Assembly (NCBI GenBank): GCA_003158365.1 | Contig: PMIW01000181.1 | Span: 1-17,834, forward strand | Direction: 5' to 3' | DNA: 17,834 nt | Origin: Ignavibacteriota bacterium | GTDB taxonomy: Bacteria > Bacteroidota > Ignavibacteria > Tepidaquicellales > Tepidaquicellaceae | Shown here: positions 7,542-15,613 of the stretch, piece after piece | How positions within the stretch are numbered: the stretch's first letter is position 1 | Layout of the letters: the number at the start of each line of letters is the position of its first letter | Translations under genes and position numbers: made by a program | The notes under the pieces: generated by a model | What the model was told of the DNA's origin: nothing | Seen by the model: only the letters and a program-made list of their open reading frames with translations | Databases searched by the model: none

Positions 7542-7828
7542 TTTGCAGGGTATCTAAAAATTAAATCAAAAAAAGTTAAAATAATCATTGTTAAAAAAAT
7601 GACTATGCACACAACAATAAAAACCTTGAATACTCTTGAATCCGATTTGACGTGCATAAAATAATTTGCAACAAGCAACGATTTAGTTGTGGCTATTGCC
7701 ATGGCTACTATAATTGTCAGACTATATAAATTTAATCCTGCAATCGCAACAGTAAGAGTCGTGAGCGCAACCAACCCTAACCATACTAATACGTAAGTAC
7801 CGTAATTTATTGAATGTGTTTTTTCCAT
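7538..7828 (-). CDS. ctaF: Cytochrome c oxidase subunit IV, prokaryotic type
   Basis: A small 96-residue accessory subunit of the oxidase with three membrane helices, about 10-31, 36-58 and 67-90. Helix 2 ends in the sequence typical of the prokaryotic COX4 family, ATTKSLLVANYFMHVK (46-61). The family is thought to stabilise the subunit I/III assembly; it holds no cofactor and no catalytic residue is expected. Position between subunits III and II, with a 4-bp overlap to ctaC and a 5-bp gap to ctaE, supports the assignment more than sequence alone would. Confidence 0.88.
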   Translation of the reverse strand: MEKTHSINYGTYVLVWLGLVALTTLTVAIAGLNLYSLTIIVAMAIATTKSLLVANYFMHVKSDSRVFKVFIVVCIVIFLTMIILTFFDLIFRYPAK

Positions 7829-7833
7829 AAATT

Positions 7834-8466
7834 TTAATGTATAAGATAAAAGAGCGGGAACAGGAAAATCCAGATTATATCGACAAGGTGCCAGTACAAT
7901 CCGGCATTTTCGAGTTTCTGCGAATTATCAAAAGTTATTTTTTCCTTGTAAACAAAAACCAGCATAAAAGTCAGGAATACCATTCCGACAATTACGTGCA
8001 GAGCGTGCAAACCGGTCATTACATAATACAATCCGTAAAACACGACTTCTCCGTCAGGAAGGTCTGCCATTTCAGGTCCGCGCGGATAGAAGCCGTGATG
8101 GATTTTTGTGCTCCACTCAAAATATTTATTAATCAAAAATGCACCGCCGCATACAATCGTAAATACGAGTAAATACATACTGAAAAGTTTTTGCTTTTTC
8201 TGAATTGCGGCTAGTGAAAGCACGGCTGTCAGACTGCTTGTCAAGAGAAGAATAGTGTTTACCGTTCCTACAACCGTATCAAGCCTCATCGCGGCAACCC
8301 TGAAACTGTCTGCGTACATAAACCTGTAACCTGCATATAAAATAAACATACCGCCAAAAAGTATAAGCTCTGTAAAAAGAAATAGCCACATACCCATTTT
8401 AGAACCGACATCATCCCTGTGTATGTGCTCCGTGTGTTTATTTTCCATTACTGATTCATTATCCAT
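7834..8466 (-). CDS. ctaE: Cytochrome c oxidase subunit III
   Basis: Subunit III (CoxC) binds beside subunit I in the membrane and helps sustain proton uptake and enzyme stability. The protein has 210 residues and about five helices, the short bacterial form lacking the first two helices of the seven-helix type. Family signatures include MWLFLFTELILFGGMF (26-41, with E33), VNTILLLTSS (69-78), MTGLHALHVIVGM in the fourth helix and YWHLVDIIWIFLFPLFY near the C-terminus. The N-terminus is His-rich and soluble. Translation could begin at the annotated ATG or at M7. It is preceded by a 51-bp spacer, the widest in the operon, which consists largely of short tandem repeats. Confidence 0.95.
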   Translation of the reverse strand: MDNESVMENKHTEHIHRDDVGSKMGMWLFLFTELILFGGMFILYAGYRFMYADSFRVAAMRLDTVVGTVNTILLLTSSLTAVLSLAAIQKKQKLFSMYLLVFTIVCGGAFLINKYFEWSTKIHHGFYPRGPEMADLPDGEVVFYGLYYVMTGLHALHVIVGMVFLTFMLVFVYKEKITFDNSQKLENAGLYWHLVDIIWIFLFPLFYLIH

Positions 8467-8486
8467 AAAAATATCTTAATAATCTT

Positions 8487-8521
8487 TTATTATTTGCTAT
8501 TTATTATTTGCTATTTGCTAT
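8487..8521. repeat. Five tandem 7-nt units supplying the subunit I stop codon
   Basis: On the plus strand the order is TTATTAT (8487-8493), TTGCTAT (8494-8500), TTATTAT (8501-8507), TTGCTAT (8508-8514) and TTGCTAT (8515-8521). This is a perfect 14-bp tandem duplication plus one half unit. It fills most of the spacer between ctaD and ctaE, and the minus-strand TAG stop of ctaD (8518-8520) lies inside the last unit. Confidence 0.75.
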
Positions 8522-10119
8522 TTGTGCTCGTCTCTTTCATAAGGCCCCCTTGTAATCACAGGAATTTTATCAAAATTCTCAACCGGTGGAGGTGTAGGAA
8601 CAGTCCACTCAAGCGTCGTTCCTCCCCACGGATTAATATCTGTTATCATTTCTTTCTTTAAAAATCCCTTTAACAAATTTATTACTATAATAAAAATACC
8701 GGTAACCATTATCCACGAACCTATTGTAGATATCACGTGTAAATTCCTGAACTCGGGAAGATAATCATAATACCTTCTCGGCATTCCAAGATATCCGAGT
8801 ATGAACATCGGGAAATAAAGAACATTAAACCCGATTGCAAAAGTCCATGCGCCGATTGCAGCGATTTTTTCGTTATACATTTTTCCGAACATTTTCGGAA
8901 ACCAGTAATGCAGCGCAGCAAAAAATAAAGTACCCATCCCGCCGAACATTACATAATGAAAATGCGCAACAACAAAATATGTATCAGTCAAATGTATATC
9001 TGTATTAAGTGAACCGAGTACCAATCCCGTCAATCCTCCGATTGAAAATAATATTATAAAAATCAAAACAAATAATAGTGGTGGCCTTAAATCAATAGAG
9101 CCTTTATACAGTGTGGCAACCCAGTTAAAAACTTTTACTCCGCTTGGTATTGCAACTAAAAATGTAAGCAGTGAAAAAATTGCCCTCGATGTATCACTTA
9201 TGCCTGTTGAAAACATATGGTGACCCCATACGAGATAACCTACAAATGCAATTGCAAGGCTCGACATCGCAATCGGTCCGTAGCCAAAAATATTTTTCTT
9301 AGAGAATGTCGGAATAATTTCGGATACCAGTCCCATGGCAGGGAGTATCATAATATAAACGGCAGGATGCGAATATATCCAGAACATATGTTGGTAAAGC
9401 AGAGGGTCGCCTCCAAGTGCAGGGTCAAAAATTCCGATTCCGAAAATCCTTTCGAGCATTATTAAGAGTAAAGTAATTCCGAGTATCGGTGTTGCAAGTA
9501 ATTGAATCCATGCAGTTGCATATAATCCCCATGCAAATAAAGGCATCCTGAACCAGTTCATCCCCGGGGCTCTCATCCTGTGAATCGTTGTAATAAAATT
9601 TAATCCCGTAAGTATGGAAGAAAATCCCAGTACGAATGCAGCAAAAACCGCAAAGGTTACATTTGTGCCTGTTCGTAAACTATACGGGACATAAAATGTC
9701 CATCCCGTATCTATGGGTCCGCCGCCGAAAAGCAGTGATGCAAGAATCATCAATGCGCCAATTATATAAAAATACCATGATAATAAATTTATTCTCGGGA
9801 ATGCAACATCTTTCGCCCCAAGCATAATCGGAAGAAAGAAATTTCCGAAAATTGCAGGTAATCCCGGTATGATAAACAGGAAAATCATCATTACTCCGTG
9901 CAGAGTGAAAAGAGTGTTATATGTTTGCGGACCCATTATGGTTCTGCCGGGTGTAAGCATTTCAAACTTCATTAATAAACCAAACACGACTGCCGTTAAA
10001 AAAAATACAATCATAGCGGCAAGATACATTACGCCAATTCTCTTGTGGTCAGTCGATAGCAGCCATCCCGCAAGACCATTATGCTTTCCTTCGTATTTTA
10101 AATATGATACTTCGTTCAT
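8518..10119 (-). CDS. ctaD: Cytochrome c oxidase subunit I, A2-type heme-copper oxidase
   Basis: The catalytic subunit (CoxA) reduces O2 to water and pumps protons. It has 533 residues and the expected 12-helix pattern. All metal ligands are visible: low-spin heme H74 and H387, high-spin heme H385 (AHFHYV), and CuB H251, H300 and H301 (WGHHMF). Y255, next to the CuB histidine, is the cross-linked tyrosine. The helix VI motif is YSHPAVY (249-255) rather than GHPEV: the D-channel glutamate is replaced by the Tyr-Ser pair that defines A2-type oxidases. D-channel D104 and N111 (KDVAFPRIN) and K-channel S326 and K329 (IPSGVKVFNW) are retained. The gene lies downstream of sco and its stop is within a short tandem repeat. 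No Shine-Dalgarno precedes the ATG. Confidence 0.98.
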   Translation of the reverse strand: MNEVSYLKYEGKHNGLAGWLLSTDHKRIGVMYLAAMIVFFLTAVVFGLLMKFEMLTPGRTIMGPQTYNTLFTLHGVMMIFLFIIPGLPAIFGNFFLPIMLGAKDVAFPRINLLSWYFYIIGALMILASLLFGGGPIDTGWTFYVPYSLRTGTNVTFAVFAAFVLGFSSILTGLNFITTIHRMRAPGMNWFRMPLFAWGLYATAWIQLLATPILGITLLLIMLERIFGIGIFDPALGGDPLLYQHMFWIYSHPAVYIMILPAMGLVSEIIPTFSKKNIFGYGPIAMSSLAIAFVGYLVWGHHMFSTGISDTSRAIFSLLTFLVAIPSGVKVFNWVATLYKGSIDLRPPLLFVLIFIILFSIGGLTGLVLGSLNTDIHLTDTYFVVAHFHYVMFGGMGTLFFAALHYWFPKMFGKMYNEKIAAIGAWTFAIGFNVLYFPMFILGYLGMPRRYYDYLPEFRNLHVISTIGSWIMVTGIFIIVINLLKGFLKKEMITDINPWGGTTLEWTVPTPPPVENFDKIPVITRGPYERDEHK

Positions 10120-10137
10120 TAATTTATATTAATCGTT

Positions 10138-10929
10138 TTAAACTTCTTTGTTAATTGGTAAGTCGGTTTTCTTTTTCTTTGATACAACCAGAATCACAGC
10201 AAAGACCAGTATTAAAAACAGAATTCCGCTTCCCGCGATTCTCGTGAAATTGAGCACGTATTTTTTTCCTTCGGCATCATAGCTGTAACACAAACTTGTA
10301 ATCTTTGAAATCGGTGAACCTATTCTCCCTTCCGATGCTTCTATCAGTGCCATTTTTACGTCAAATGTCAGGTATTCCGCACCATATAGATATCTCGTTA
10401 TTTTTAAATCGGGACTCAGCATTGTCAAAGCCGCAGCATGAACAAAATCATTTCCCTGTTTTATATATCTGAATCCTACAGCATCCGTTATTCTTGCTAC
10501 GTTTAAACTGTCCGCTGTTAAGAATCTCCAGTCGTTCTCACCTGCTTTTTTTACTTTCAGTAGATTAAAATAGTTTTTCTTTTTCTCCGCGGCCATGGTA
10601 TAATCTTCGGCTGTATTAAAACTGACCGTTACAATATTATAATCTTTCCCGATTATGAGGTCAAGCTTATCGACCACGTGAGTAAGTTCGGTTAAGAGAG
10701 GACTGCATATACCCGGGCATCTGTAATATACAAGTGTTAAAATTACAGGTTTTCCGTTAGTAACATCAGAGAATTTAACAGGCTTTCCTGTTTCATCAAA
10801 TAAAGTTATGTCTCCGGGAACCTTTTGTCCGAGCTTTTCATCGATACCTACAGGTGATTTTTTTTCATCGTCTGCGCGTACCGTGTTTATTAAAAATAAT
10901 ATTGATAATAATAAAATTACTTTTTCCAT
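10138..10929 (-). CDS. sco: SCO1/SenC-family copper chaperone
   Basis: SCO proteins deliver copper to, or reduce the cysteines of, the CuA site in oxidase subunit II. This 263-residue protein has an N-terminal signal (hydrophobic 4-17, likely cleavage near A19) and a thioredoxin-like domain with the copper motif YRCPGIC (C71 and C75). The distal histidine is present as H164 in DFVHAAALTML. Unlike many SCO proteins it also carries a C-terminal transmembrane helix (231-250) followed by KKKK, so the domain is probably held on the periplasmic side by its C-terminus. Position immediately before ctaD, with an 18-bp gap, fits maturation of the oxidase encoded by the same operon. Confidence 0.93.
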   Translation of the reverse strand: MEKVILLLSILFLINTVRADDEKKSPVGIDEKLGQKVPGDITLFDETGKPVKFSDVTNGKPVILTLVYYRCPGICSPLLTELTHVVDKLDLIIGKDYNIVTVSFNTAEDYTMAAEKKKNYFNLLKVKKAGENDWRFLTADSLNVARITDAVGFRYIKQGNDFVHAAALTMLSPDLKITRYLYGAEYLTFDVKMALIEASEGRIGSPISKITSLCYSYDAEGKKYVLNFTRIAGSGILFLILVFAVILVVSKKKKTDLPINKEV

Positions 10930-10938
10930 TTTCTAAAA

Positions 10939-11874
10939 TTAAAATAAAGATTTAATAAATTGAAACATCGATGCCCATTCTTCACTGCTCAATACTATTG
11001 CCGATGTATTGAATCCTTTACTTTTGGGGTCTGTTGTAACAAACTTAACAAACTGTGTTTCATTTTCATTCCACTTCGTGTACGAAGCCAGAGAAAATAC
11101 AGACCTGTTTAAATTTGTGCTTATGTTCCTGAATTGTTCTGCTGACTTGTTTGTTTTATCTGCATTAATTTTGCTGATTATGCTAATCACTTTCGCTGAA
11201 AAAACAGAATCTTCATTTAATATTTTATCTTCTGCCAGGCTGACAGGAATCTGCGAAGGCATTTTTACCCCAACAGATAAACTGTACGTTTTATCGAGTT
11301 CTTTAAGTTCGTTTTGGTCTATAGCCGGAAAATCATTTCTGAAAGTTCTTATATAATGTATTATTGCAATCCTGTCTTCAGGCAGAATTGTGCTGTATGA
11401 AGCCATGCCCCTCGCAATAATTCCTTCCTGCAATGTTTTAAACATCTTCGGAAAAGCAGGTCCGTTCGTCCAGCCCGTTAGTTCGTGGAAATTTCTCGGC
11501 GGAGGATTTAACGTTTTGCCCGCAATACCATCGCCTTTGCCTTCCAAACCATGACAGCTTGAACAGTTTGATTCAAATAATGTTTTGCCTTTTGCAATCT
11601 TATCAGGACTTGTTATGCTTTCTCTAAAAATATCAACAGGCGGAGAAATAGAACCTTTCATCATTGCAACATCTTCTTCTGCTTTCAACGTATCTTTTAA
11701 CTTAGCAAGCGGAGTGACTTTTTCTCTCGTGAACGCCTCTAAATTATTCAAATAAAACCACCCAAGTGCAACAATAAGTGTTAGTAATACAATGTAAAAC
11801 AATCCGTAAAAGCCGAGAATGACTTTCTTCTTCTCTACAACTTCAAGATTAATATCGTCTTTTTCGCCAATCAT
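10939..11874 (-). CDS. Membrane-anchored monoheme cytochrome c with extra C-terminal domain
   Basis: A 311-residue protein with one N-terminal anchor helix (18-42) after a charged cytoplasmic tail, and a periplasmic class-I cytochrome c domain. CSSCH at 104-108 binds heme c, and M157 in RGMASY is the likely sixth ligand. The core GLEGKGDGIAGKTLNPPPRNF resembles cytochromes of the ActE type. About 130 residues after the heme domain (from roughly 180) contain no CXXCH and no motif I recognise. It lies between actF and sco, 29 bp and 9 bp away. Since subunit II lacks its own heme c, this protein is a good candidate for the carrier between ACIII and the CuA site. It may instead be an extra ACIII subunit. 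Confidence 0.87.
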   Translation of the reverse strand: MIGEKDDINLEVVEKKKVILGFYGLFYIVLLTLIVALGWFYLNNLEAFTREKVTPLAKLKDTLKAEEDVAMMKGSISPPVDIFRESITSPDKIAKGKTLFESNCSSCHGLEGKGDGIAGKTLNPPPRNFHELTGWTNGPAFPKMFKTLQEGIIARGMASYSTILPEDRIAIIHYIRTFRNDFPAIDQNELKELDKTYSLSVGVKMPSQIPVSLAEDKILNEDSVFSAKVISIISKINADKTNKSAEQFRNISTNLNRSVFSLASYTKWNENETQFVKFVTTDPKSKGFNTSAIVLSSEEWASMFQFIKSLF

Positions 11875-11903
11875 TTTTTAATTAAAAAATTTATTTTTAT
11901 TTA

Positions 11904-13070
11904 TCATAAATGAAAATCCAACCCTCTCTGTAATTTCGGGTCGCCAATTGGAATCAAATTGTGTTTCTTTGCCTGGAACGAAAACACAACTATCAATATA
12001 CCTGTAATCAGAACCGGAAAACCGATTTCAAAAAAGCTGAATAACGCGGTATCACTGTATGTCGGCATTACAAGCCAGTACATATCAAATAAATGCGCGG
12101 CTAAAATTATTATGGAAACAATTTTCAGTCTCTTGGGGTCTGTCTTCGCCCGCGCAGTCAGCAATCCGAAATAAGGAATTGCAAAACGTATCACAATCAT
12201 TGCAATTGAAACATATTTCCATCCGCCTGTCCAGCGCATAATAAACCAGGTTGTTTCTTCGGGAATATTGGCATACCAAATCAGCATAAACTGGCTGAAA
12301 GCAATGTATGCCCAGAAGTTAGTCATTCCGAAAAGCAGTGCACCAAACGAATAATAATGGTCGGGACCAATCGAAGAATGCAGATACCCTTTTTCGCTAA
12401 GACTCACGGCAGCAAATGTAGTAGCTGCAAGCCCCGCAAGCAATGTCGCTGTTATATAATAAATACCAAAAATTGTCGAATACCAGTGCGGGGAAAGACT
12501 CATCATCCAGTCAATCGCCAGAAACGACAGTACGATTGCAACAACCGGCATAAAACCCGCCGAGAATTTTACGTTCCTGCTTGTATAACTCTGGTCTTTT
12601 GTATCGTCCTGTTTGTATGAATTCCTTGTAAAAATTAAATAAAAAAGAAATAACACCGCAAAGAATACAACATATCTGATTATAAAAAATCCCGTATTCA
12701 AATAAGGAGTTTTACCTTGGAGATTTACGTCACTTTTTACAACATCTAAATGTGTCCACTGAAAGAGCCCCTGAAGATTGAACAGTAATGGGATTGCCAG
12801 CACCGCTACAAACGGAATCGAAGCAGCAAGAAATTCGCTCACCCTTCTCATCGGTGTGCTCCATACCGCTCCCGATAAATGTTCCAGCGCAACCAAAACC
12901 AGAGCGCCGACCGAAATACCCGTCATGAACATTAAAGCAATAACATTATTGAATGAAGCTCTCATCGGGTTCACGAGATACGAAACCACAACTATTACTA
13001 TGCCTGATGCAACAAGTGCCCAGCCTGTCATACTGAATTTTTTTGGTAACTCTTTTTTCTGATAATCCAT
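11904..13070 (-). CDS. actF: Alternative complex III subunit ActF
   Basis: ActF is an integral membrane subunit of the quinol:cytochrome c/electron-acceptor oxidoreductase ACIII and is related to ActC (NrfD/PsrC-like). The protein has 388 residues and about ten helices. Family-type segments are FMTGISVGALVLVALEHLSG (48-67, with H64) followed by VWSTPMRR, and SPHWYSTIFGIYYITATLLAG in the middle. ActF lacks a cofactor and may contribute to a proton pathway or to stability. The N-terminus is short and cytoplasmic. It follows the actDE fusion by 30 bp and precedes the separate cytochrome c gene, the canonical relative order for ACIII operons. Confidence 0.93.
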   Translation of the reverse strand: MDYQKKELPKKFSMTGWALVASGIVIVVVSYLVNPMRASFNNVIALMFMTGISVGALVLVALEHLSGAVWSTPMRRVSEFLAASIPFVAVLAIPLLFNLQGLFQWTHLDVVKSDVNLQGKTPYLNTGFFIIRYVVFFAVLFLFYLIFTRNSYKQDDTKDQSYTSRNVKFSAGFMPVVAIVLSFLAIDWMMSLSPHWYSTIFGIYYITATLLAGLAATTFAAVSLSEKGYLHSSIGPDHYYSFGALLFGMTNFWAYIAFSQFMLIWYANIPEETTWFIMRWTGGWKYVSIAMIVIRFAIPYFGLLTARAKTDPKRLKIVSIIILAAHLFDMYWLVMPTYSDTALFSFFEIGFPVLITGILIVVFSFQAKKHNLIPIGDPKLQRGLDFHL

Positions 13071-13100
13071 CTTTTATATGATTACTAAAATTTTCTTTTG

Positions 13101-14243
13101 TTATTTACTGTTTTCAAAATCTGAGTCTTTTGCATTCTGCGAGCGCTGTAAAACCCTTATATAATGCACAATTGCCCATCTGTCATCGCGTGAAATCTGC
13201 TTTTCGTACGAGGGCATAATATTCTGTCCGTTTGTAATTACGTGATAAATATTACCGTCAACCCAGTTGCGCACTTTATCGCTGTGAAGAGTCGGCGGTT
13301 TCGGGAACTGGTCGTGCAAACGTGAATCACCTTTTCCGAAATAACCGTGGCACGGACTGCAATATGTATCAAATCTTGTTTTCCCTACTGCAATTATCTC
13401 TTTTGAATAAGGCAAAGGATTTGACAAATTAATCACTGCGGAATCTTTCATTCCTTTGTATTCATACGGAATAAATCCCCGTGCTACCGTTCCTTCTACC
13501 GGAGGACGCATGGTAAAACCGTCAGGAAAAACTTCGCTCTTCGATTGCGGCAAACCCTTGTTCTGCTCCGACATCCAGGAAAAAGGCTGCATATATAAAA
13601 GTTTATTTAATGTTAAATATGTCGCCCCTGATGTTACCAATGCGGTCACAACAAGTACGCCGATAAACCTTTTATCGAACATCTTTATGTCTTTCGGGAA
13701 CGGTTCTTCATAAATTGTTTCGATATCTTTTCCGCCAAGTTTTGCAAAAAATTCTTTTATCTTTGTCTCATCGAACAACGGGTCTATTACGGAAATGTTA
13801 ATTCCGAATTTATCGGCAGAAACTTTTTTCATGTAATTTGTTTCATGCAGTGCATGACTGTTATGGGGAAACTTGAAGAACAGAGCAATCATTGCAACAA
13901 CAGTTCCCACCGAAGCGGAAAGAACCGTAACCTCAAATGCAACAGGCACAAATGCGGGCCACGAAAAGAACGGCTTGCCTCCTATTACAAGCGGGTAATC
14001 AATGATCGATGCCCACGACATAAATAAAACCGCAAACGTTACTCCGCCAATACCTATTACAAAAGCAATTATTCCAAGCAGAGATGGTTTCAGGTTCATT
14101 GCCTTTTCCATTCCGTGAACCGGGTATGGGGTGTTAACATCGTATTTGGTGTAACCCGCAGCTGTTGTTTCCTTTGCTGCGCGGGTTATTTCATCTGCCG
14201 TATCGAATAATGCCGCTACTGAAAATATTTTTTTCTCTTCCAT
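13101..14243 (-). CDS. actDE: Fused ActD-ActE: DUF3341 membrane subunit joined to monoheme cytochrome c
   Basis: One 380-residue protein holds two ACIII subunits. Residues 1-180 are ActD (DUF3341): a soluble alpha/beta start (FSVAALFDTADEI), two helices (about 53-77 and 96-123) and a cytoplasmic domain. Helix 193-216 follows, then an ActE cytochrome c domain with CSPCH at 295-299 and likely axial M343 in NIMPSYE. An even number of ActD helices leaves residues 124-190 in the cytoplasm, so the third helix places the heme in the periplasm: the fusion is topologically sensible. It replaces the separate membrane anchoring of a standalone ActE. Reading frame is continuous with no stop between the domains. 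The start overlaps the actC stop by 1 bp and has a strong Shine-Dalgarno. Confidence 0.92.
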   Translation of the reverse strand: MEEKKIFSVAALFDTADEITRAAKETTAAGYTKYDVNTPYPVHGMEKAMNLKPSLLGIIAFVIGIGGVTFAVLFMSWASIIDYPLVIGGKPFFSWPAFVPVAFEVTVLSASVGTVVAMIALFFKFPHNSHALHETNYMKKVSADKFGINISVIDPLFDETKIKEFFAKLGGKDIETIYEEPFPKDIKMFDKRFIGVLVVTALVTSGATYLTLNKLLYMQPFSWMSEQNKGLPQSKSEVFPDGFTMRPPVEGTVARGFIPYEYKGMKDSAVINLSNPLPYSKEIIAVGKTRFDTYCSPCHGYFGKGDSRLHDQFPKPPTLHSDKVRNWVDGNIYHVITNGQNIMPSYEKQISRDDRWAIVHYIRVLQRSQNAKDSDFENSK

Positions 14244-15613
14244 TAGTGACCTCCTTTATGCGAAGGCTGGGCACCGGGAATAGATGCTTTGACTTCTGCG
14301 ATTGAAACTACGGGAAGTGTCTTTACAAATAATAATATCAGCGTAAAAAATAATCCGAATGAAAATATCAGGACTCCAAAATCATAAATAGTCGGTGTGT
14401 ACATTCCCCAGCTCGACGGCAGGAAGTCCCTCGAAAGCGAGGTAACTATTATTACGAATCTTTCAAACCACATTCCTATATTCACAAACACTCCGATTAT
14501 AAACATGAACACAATCGAGCGTCTGAGCTTCTTAAACCAGAAGAACTGCGGCGAAAGCACGTTACAGCTTATCATAATCCAGTATGCCCACGCATATGGC
14601 CCGAGTGCCCTGTTAATAAATGTAAACATCTCAAAATCATTTCCGCTGTACCACGCGGTAAAGAATTCCATCGCATACGCATATCCTACAATCATGCCCA
14701 CGACAATCATGACCTGGTTCATTTTTTCAAGATGGTTCAGCGTTATTATATGCTTTAAATTAAATGCCTGCCTTACAAATATCAAAACATTCTGTACCAT
14801 GGCAAATCCCGAGAACACAGCACCGGCAACAAAGTACGGAGGAAATATTGTCGTATGCCATCCCGGAATAACTGAAACAGCAAAATCAAAACTTACTATT
14901 GTATGAACTGAAAGCACGAGCGGTGTGGCAAAGCCAGCAAGTATTACGTAAACTTTTTCGTAATGCTGCCAATGCCTTGTCGAGTGTCTCCAGCCGAGTG
15001 AAAAAATTGAATACAGAGATTTTTTTAATTTATTTGCAGTTCTGTCCCTGAGCGATGCAAGGTCAGGTATTAATCCAACATACCAGAAAATTAATGATAC
15101 TGTAAAATAAGTCGATACTGCGAACACATCCCAGAGCAATGGCGATGTGAAATTCACCCATAAATGATTTTGATTTGGATAAGGAAATAAATATCCGTCC
15201 AGCCAGAATCTGCCCGTATGCAATGCCGGAAACAATCCCGCGCACATTACCGCAAAAATCGTCATAGCTTCCGCAAACCTTGCTATACCTGTACGCCAAC
15301 GCTGGCGCAGAAGGAAAAGAATTGCAGAGATTAGCGTTCCGGCGTGACCGATACCGACCCAAAAAACAAAGTTTACAATATCAAATCCCCAGCCGACAGG
15401 ATTGTTGTTTCCCCACATACCTATTCCGTAATAAAAAGTATAACCCAGTGCTACCGTACCTGCCAGCAGCATAAGTGATGTAATGGTAATTAGAATTTTC
15501 CAGATCTTCCCGGGCCTGGTGTCCATGGGGATAGAAACAATTTCCTCTATCTGCGATGCAGTTGGCCTGCCCTCTACTACCGGTATTTCCTGTGTGTAAT
15601 CGATTGCCGTCAC
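14243..15613 (-). CDS. actC: Alternative complex III subunit ActC (NrfD/PsrC-like)
   Basis: ActC is the membrane subunit that carries the proposed menaquinol-oxidation site of ACIII, next to the Fe-S clusters of ActB. The 456-residue protein has about ten helices and belongs to the NrfD/PsrC superfamily. The conserved stretch GIGHAGTLISAILFLLRQRW holds H90, followed by TGIARFAEAMTIFAV. Other family segments are VIPGWHTTIFPPYFVAGAVF and PQFFWFKKLRRS. Translation starts at GTG: this start overlaps the actB stop by one base (TAGTG) and is preceded by GGAG 8 nt upstream. The C-terminal KGGH codons form the ribosome-binding site of the next gene. Confidence 0.95.
   Translation of the reverse strand: MTAIDYTQEIPVVEGRPTASQIEEIVSIPMDTRPGKIWKILITITSLMLLAGTVALGYTFYYGIGMWGNNNPVGWGFDIVNFVFWVGIGHAGTLISAILFLLRQRWRTGIARFAEAMTIFAVMCAGLFPALHTGRFWLDGYLFPYPNQNHLWVNFTSPLLWDVFAVSTYFTVSLIFWYVGLIPDLASLRDRTANKLKKSLYSIFSLGWRHSTRHWQHYEKVYVILAGFATPLVLSVHTIVSFDFAVSVIPGWHTTIFPPYFVAGAVFSGFAMVQNVLIFVRQAFNLKHIITLNHLEKMNQVMIVVGMIVGYAYAMEFFTAWYSGNDFEMFTFINRALGPYAWAYWIMISCNVLSPQFFWFKKLRRSIVFMFIIGVFVNIGMWFERFVIIVTSLSRDFLPSSWGMYTPTIYDFGVLIFSFGLFFTLILLFVKTLPVVSIAEVKASIPGAQPSHKGGH
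14249..14257 (-). promoter_or_regulatory. Strong Shine-Dalgarno of actDE inside the end of actC
   Basis: AAAGGAGGT on the minus strand lies 5 nt before the actDE ATG (14243). It is made from the actC codons for Lys-Gly-Gly, just before His and the TAA whose last base starts actDE. Most other genes here show no such motif, so actDE appears set for efficient coupled re-initiation. Confidence 0.75.

Noticed and set aside
14397..14906. A 169-codon plus-strand open frame opposite actC.
   Set aside because: It lies entirely within actC on the other strand. ActC is strongly supported by family motifs and topology, so this is a shadow frame; similar opposite-strand frames over ctaD, ctaE, actDE, actF and actB were rejected for the same reason.
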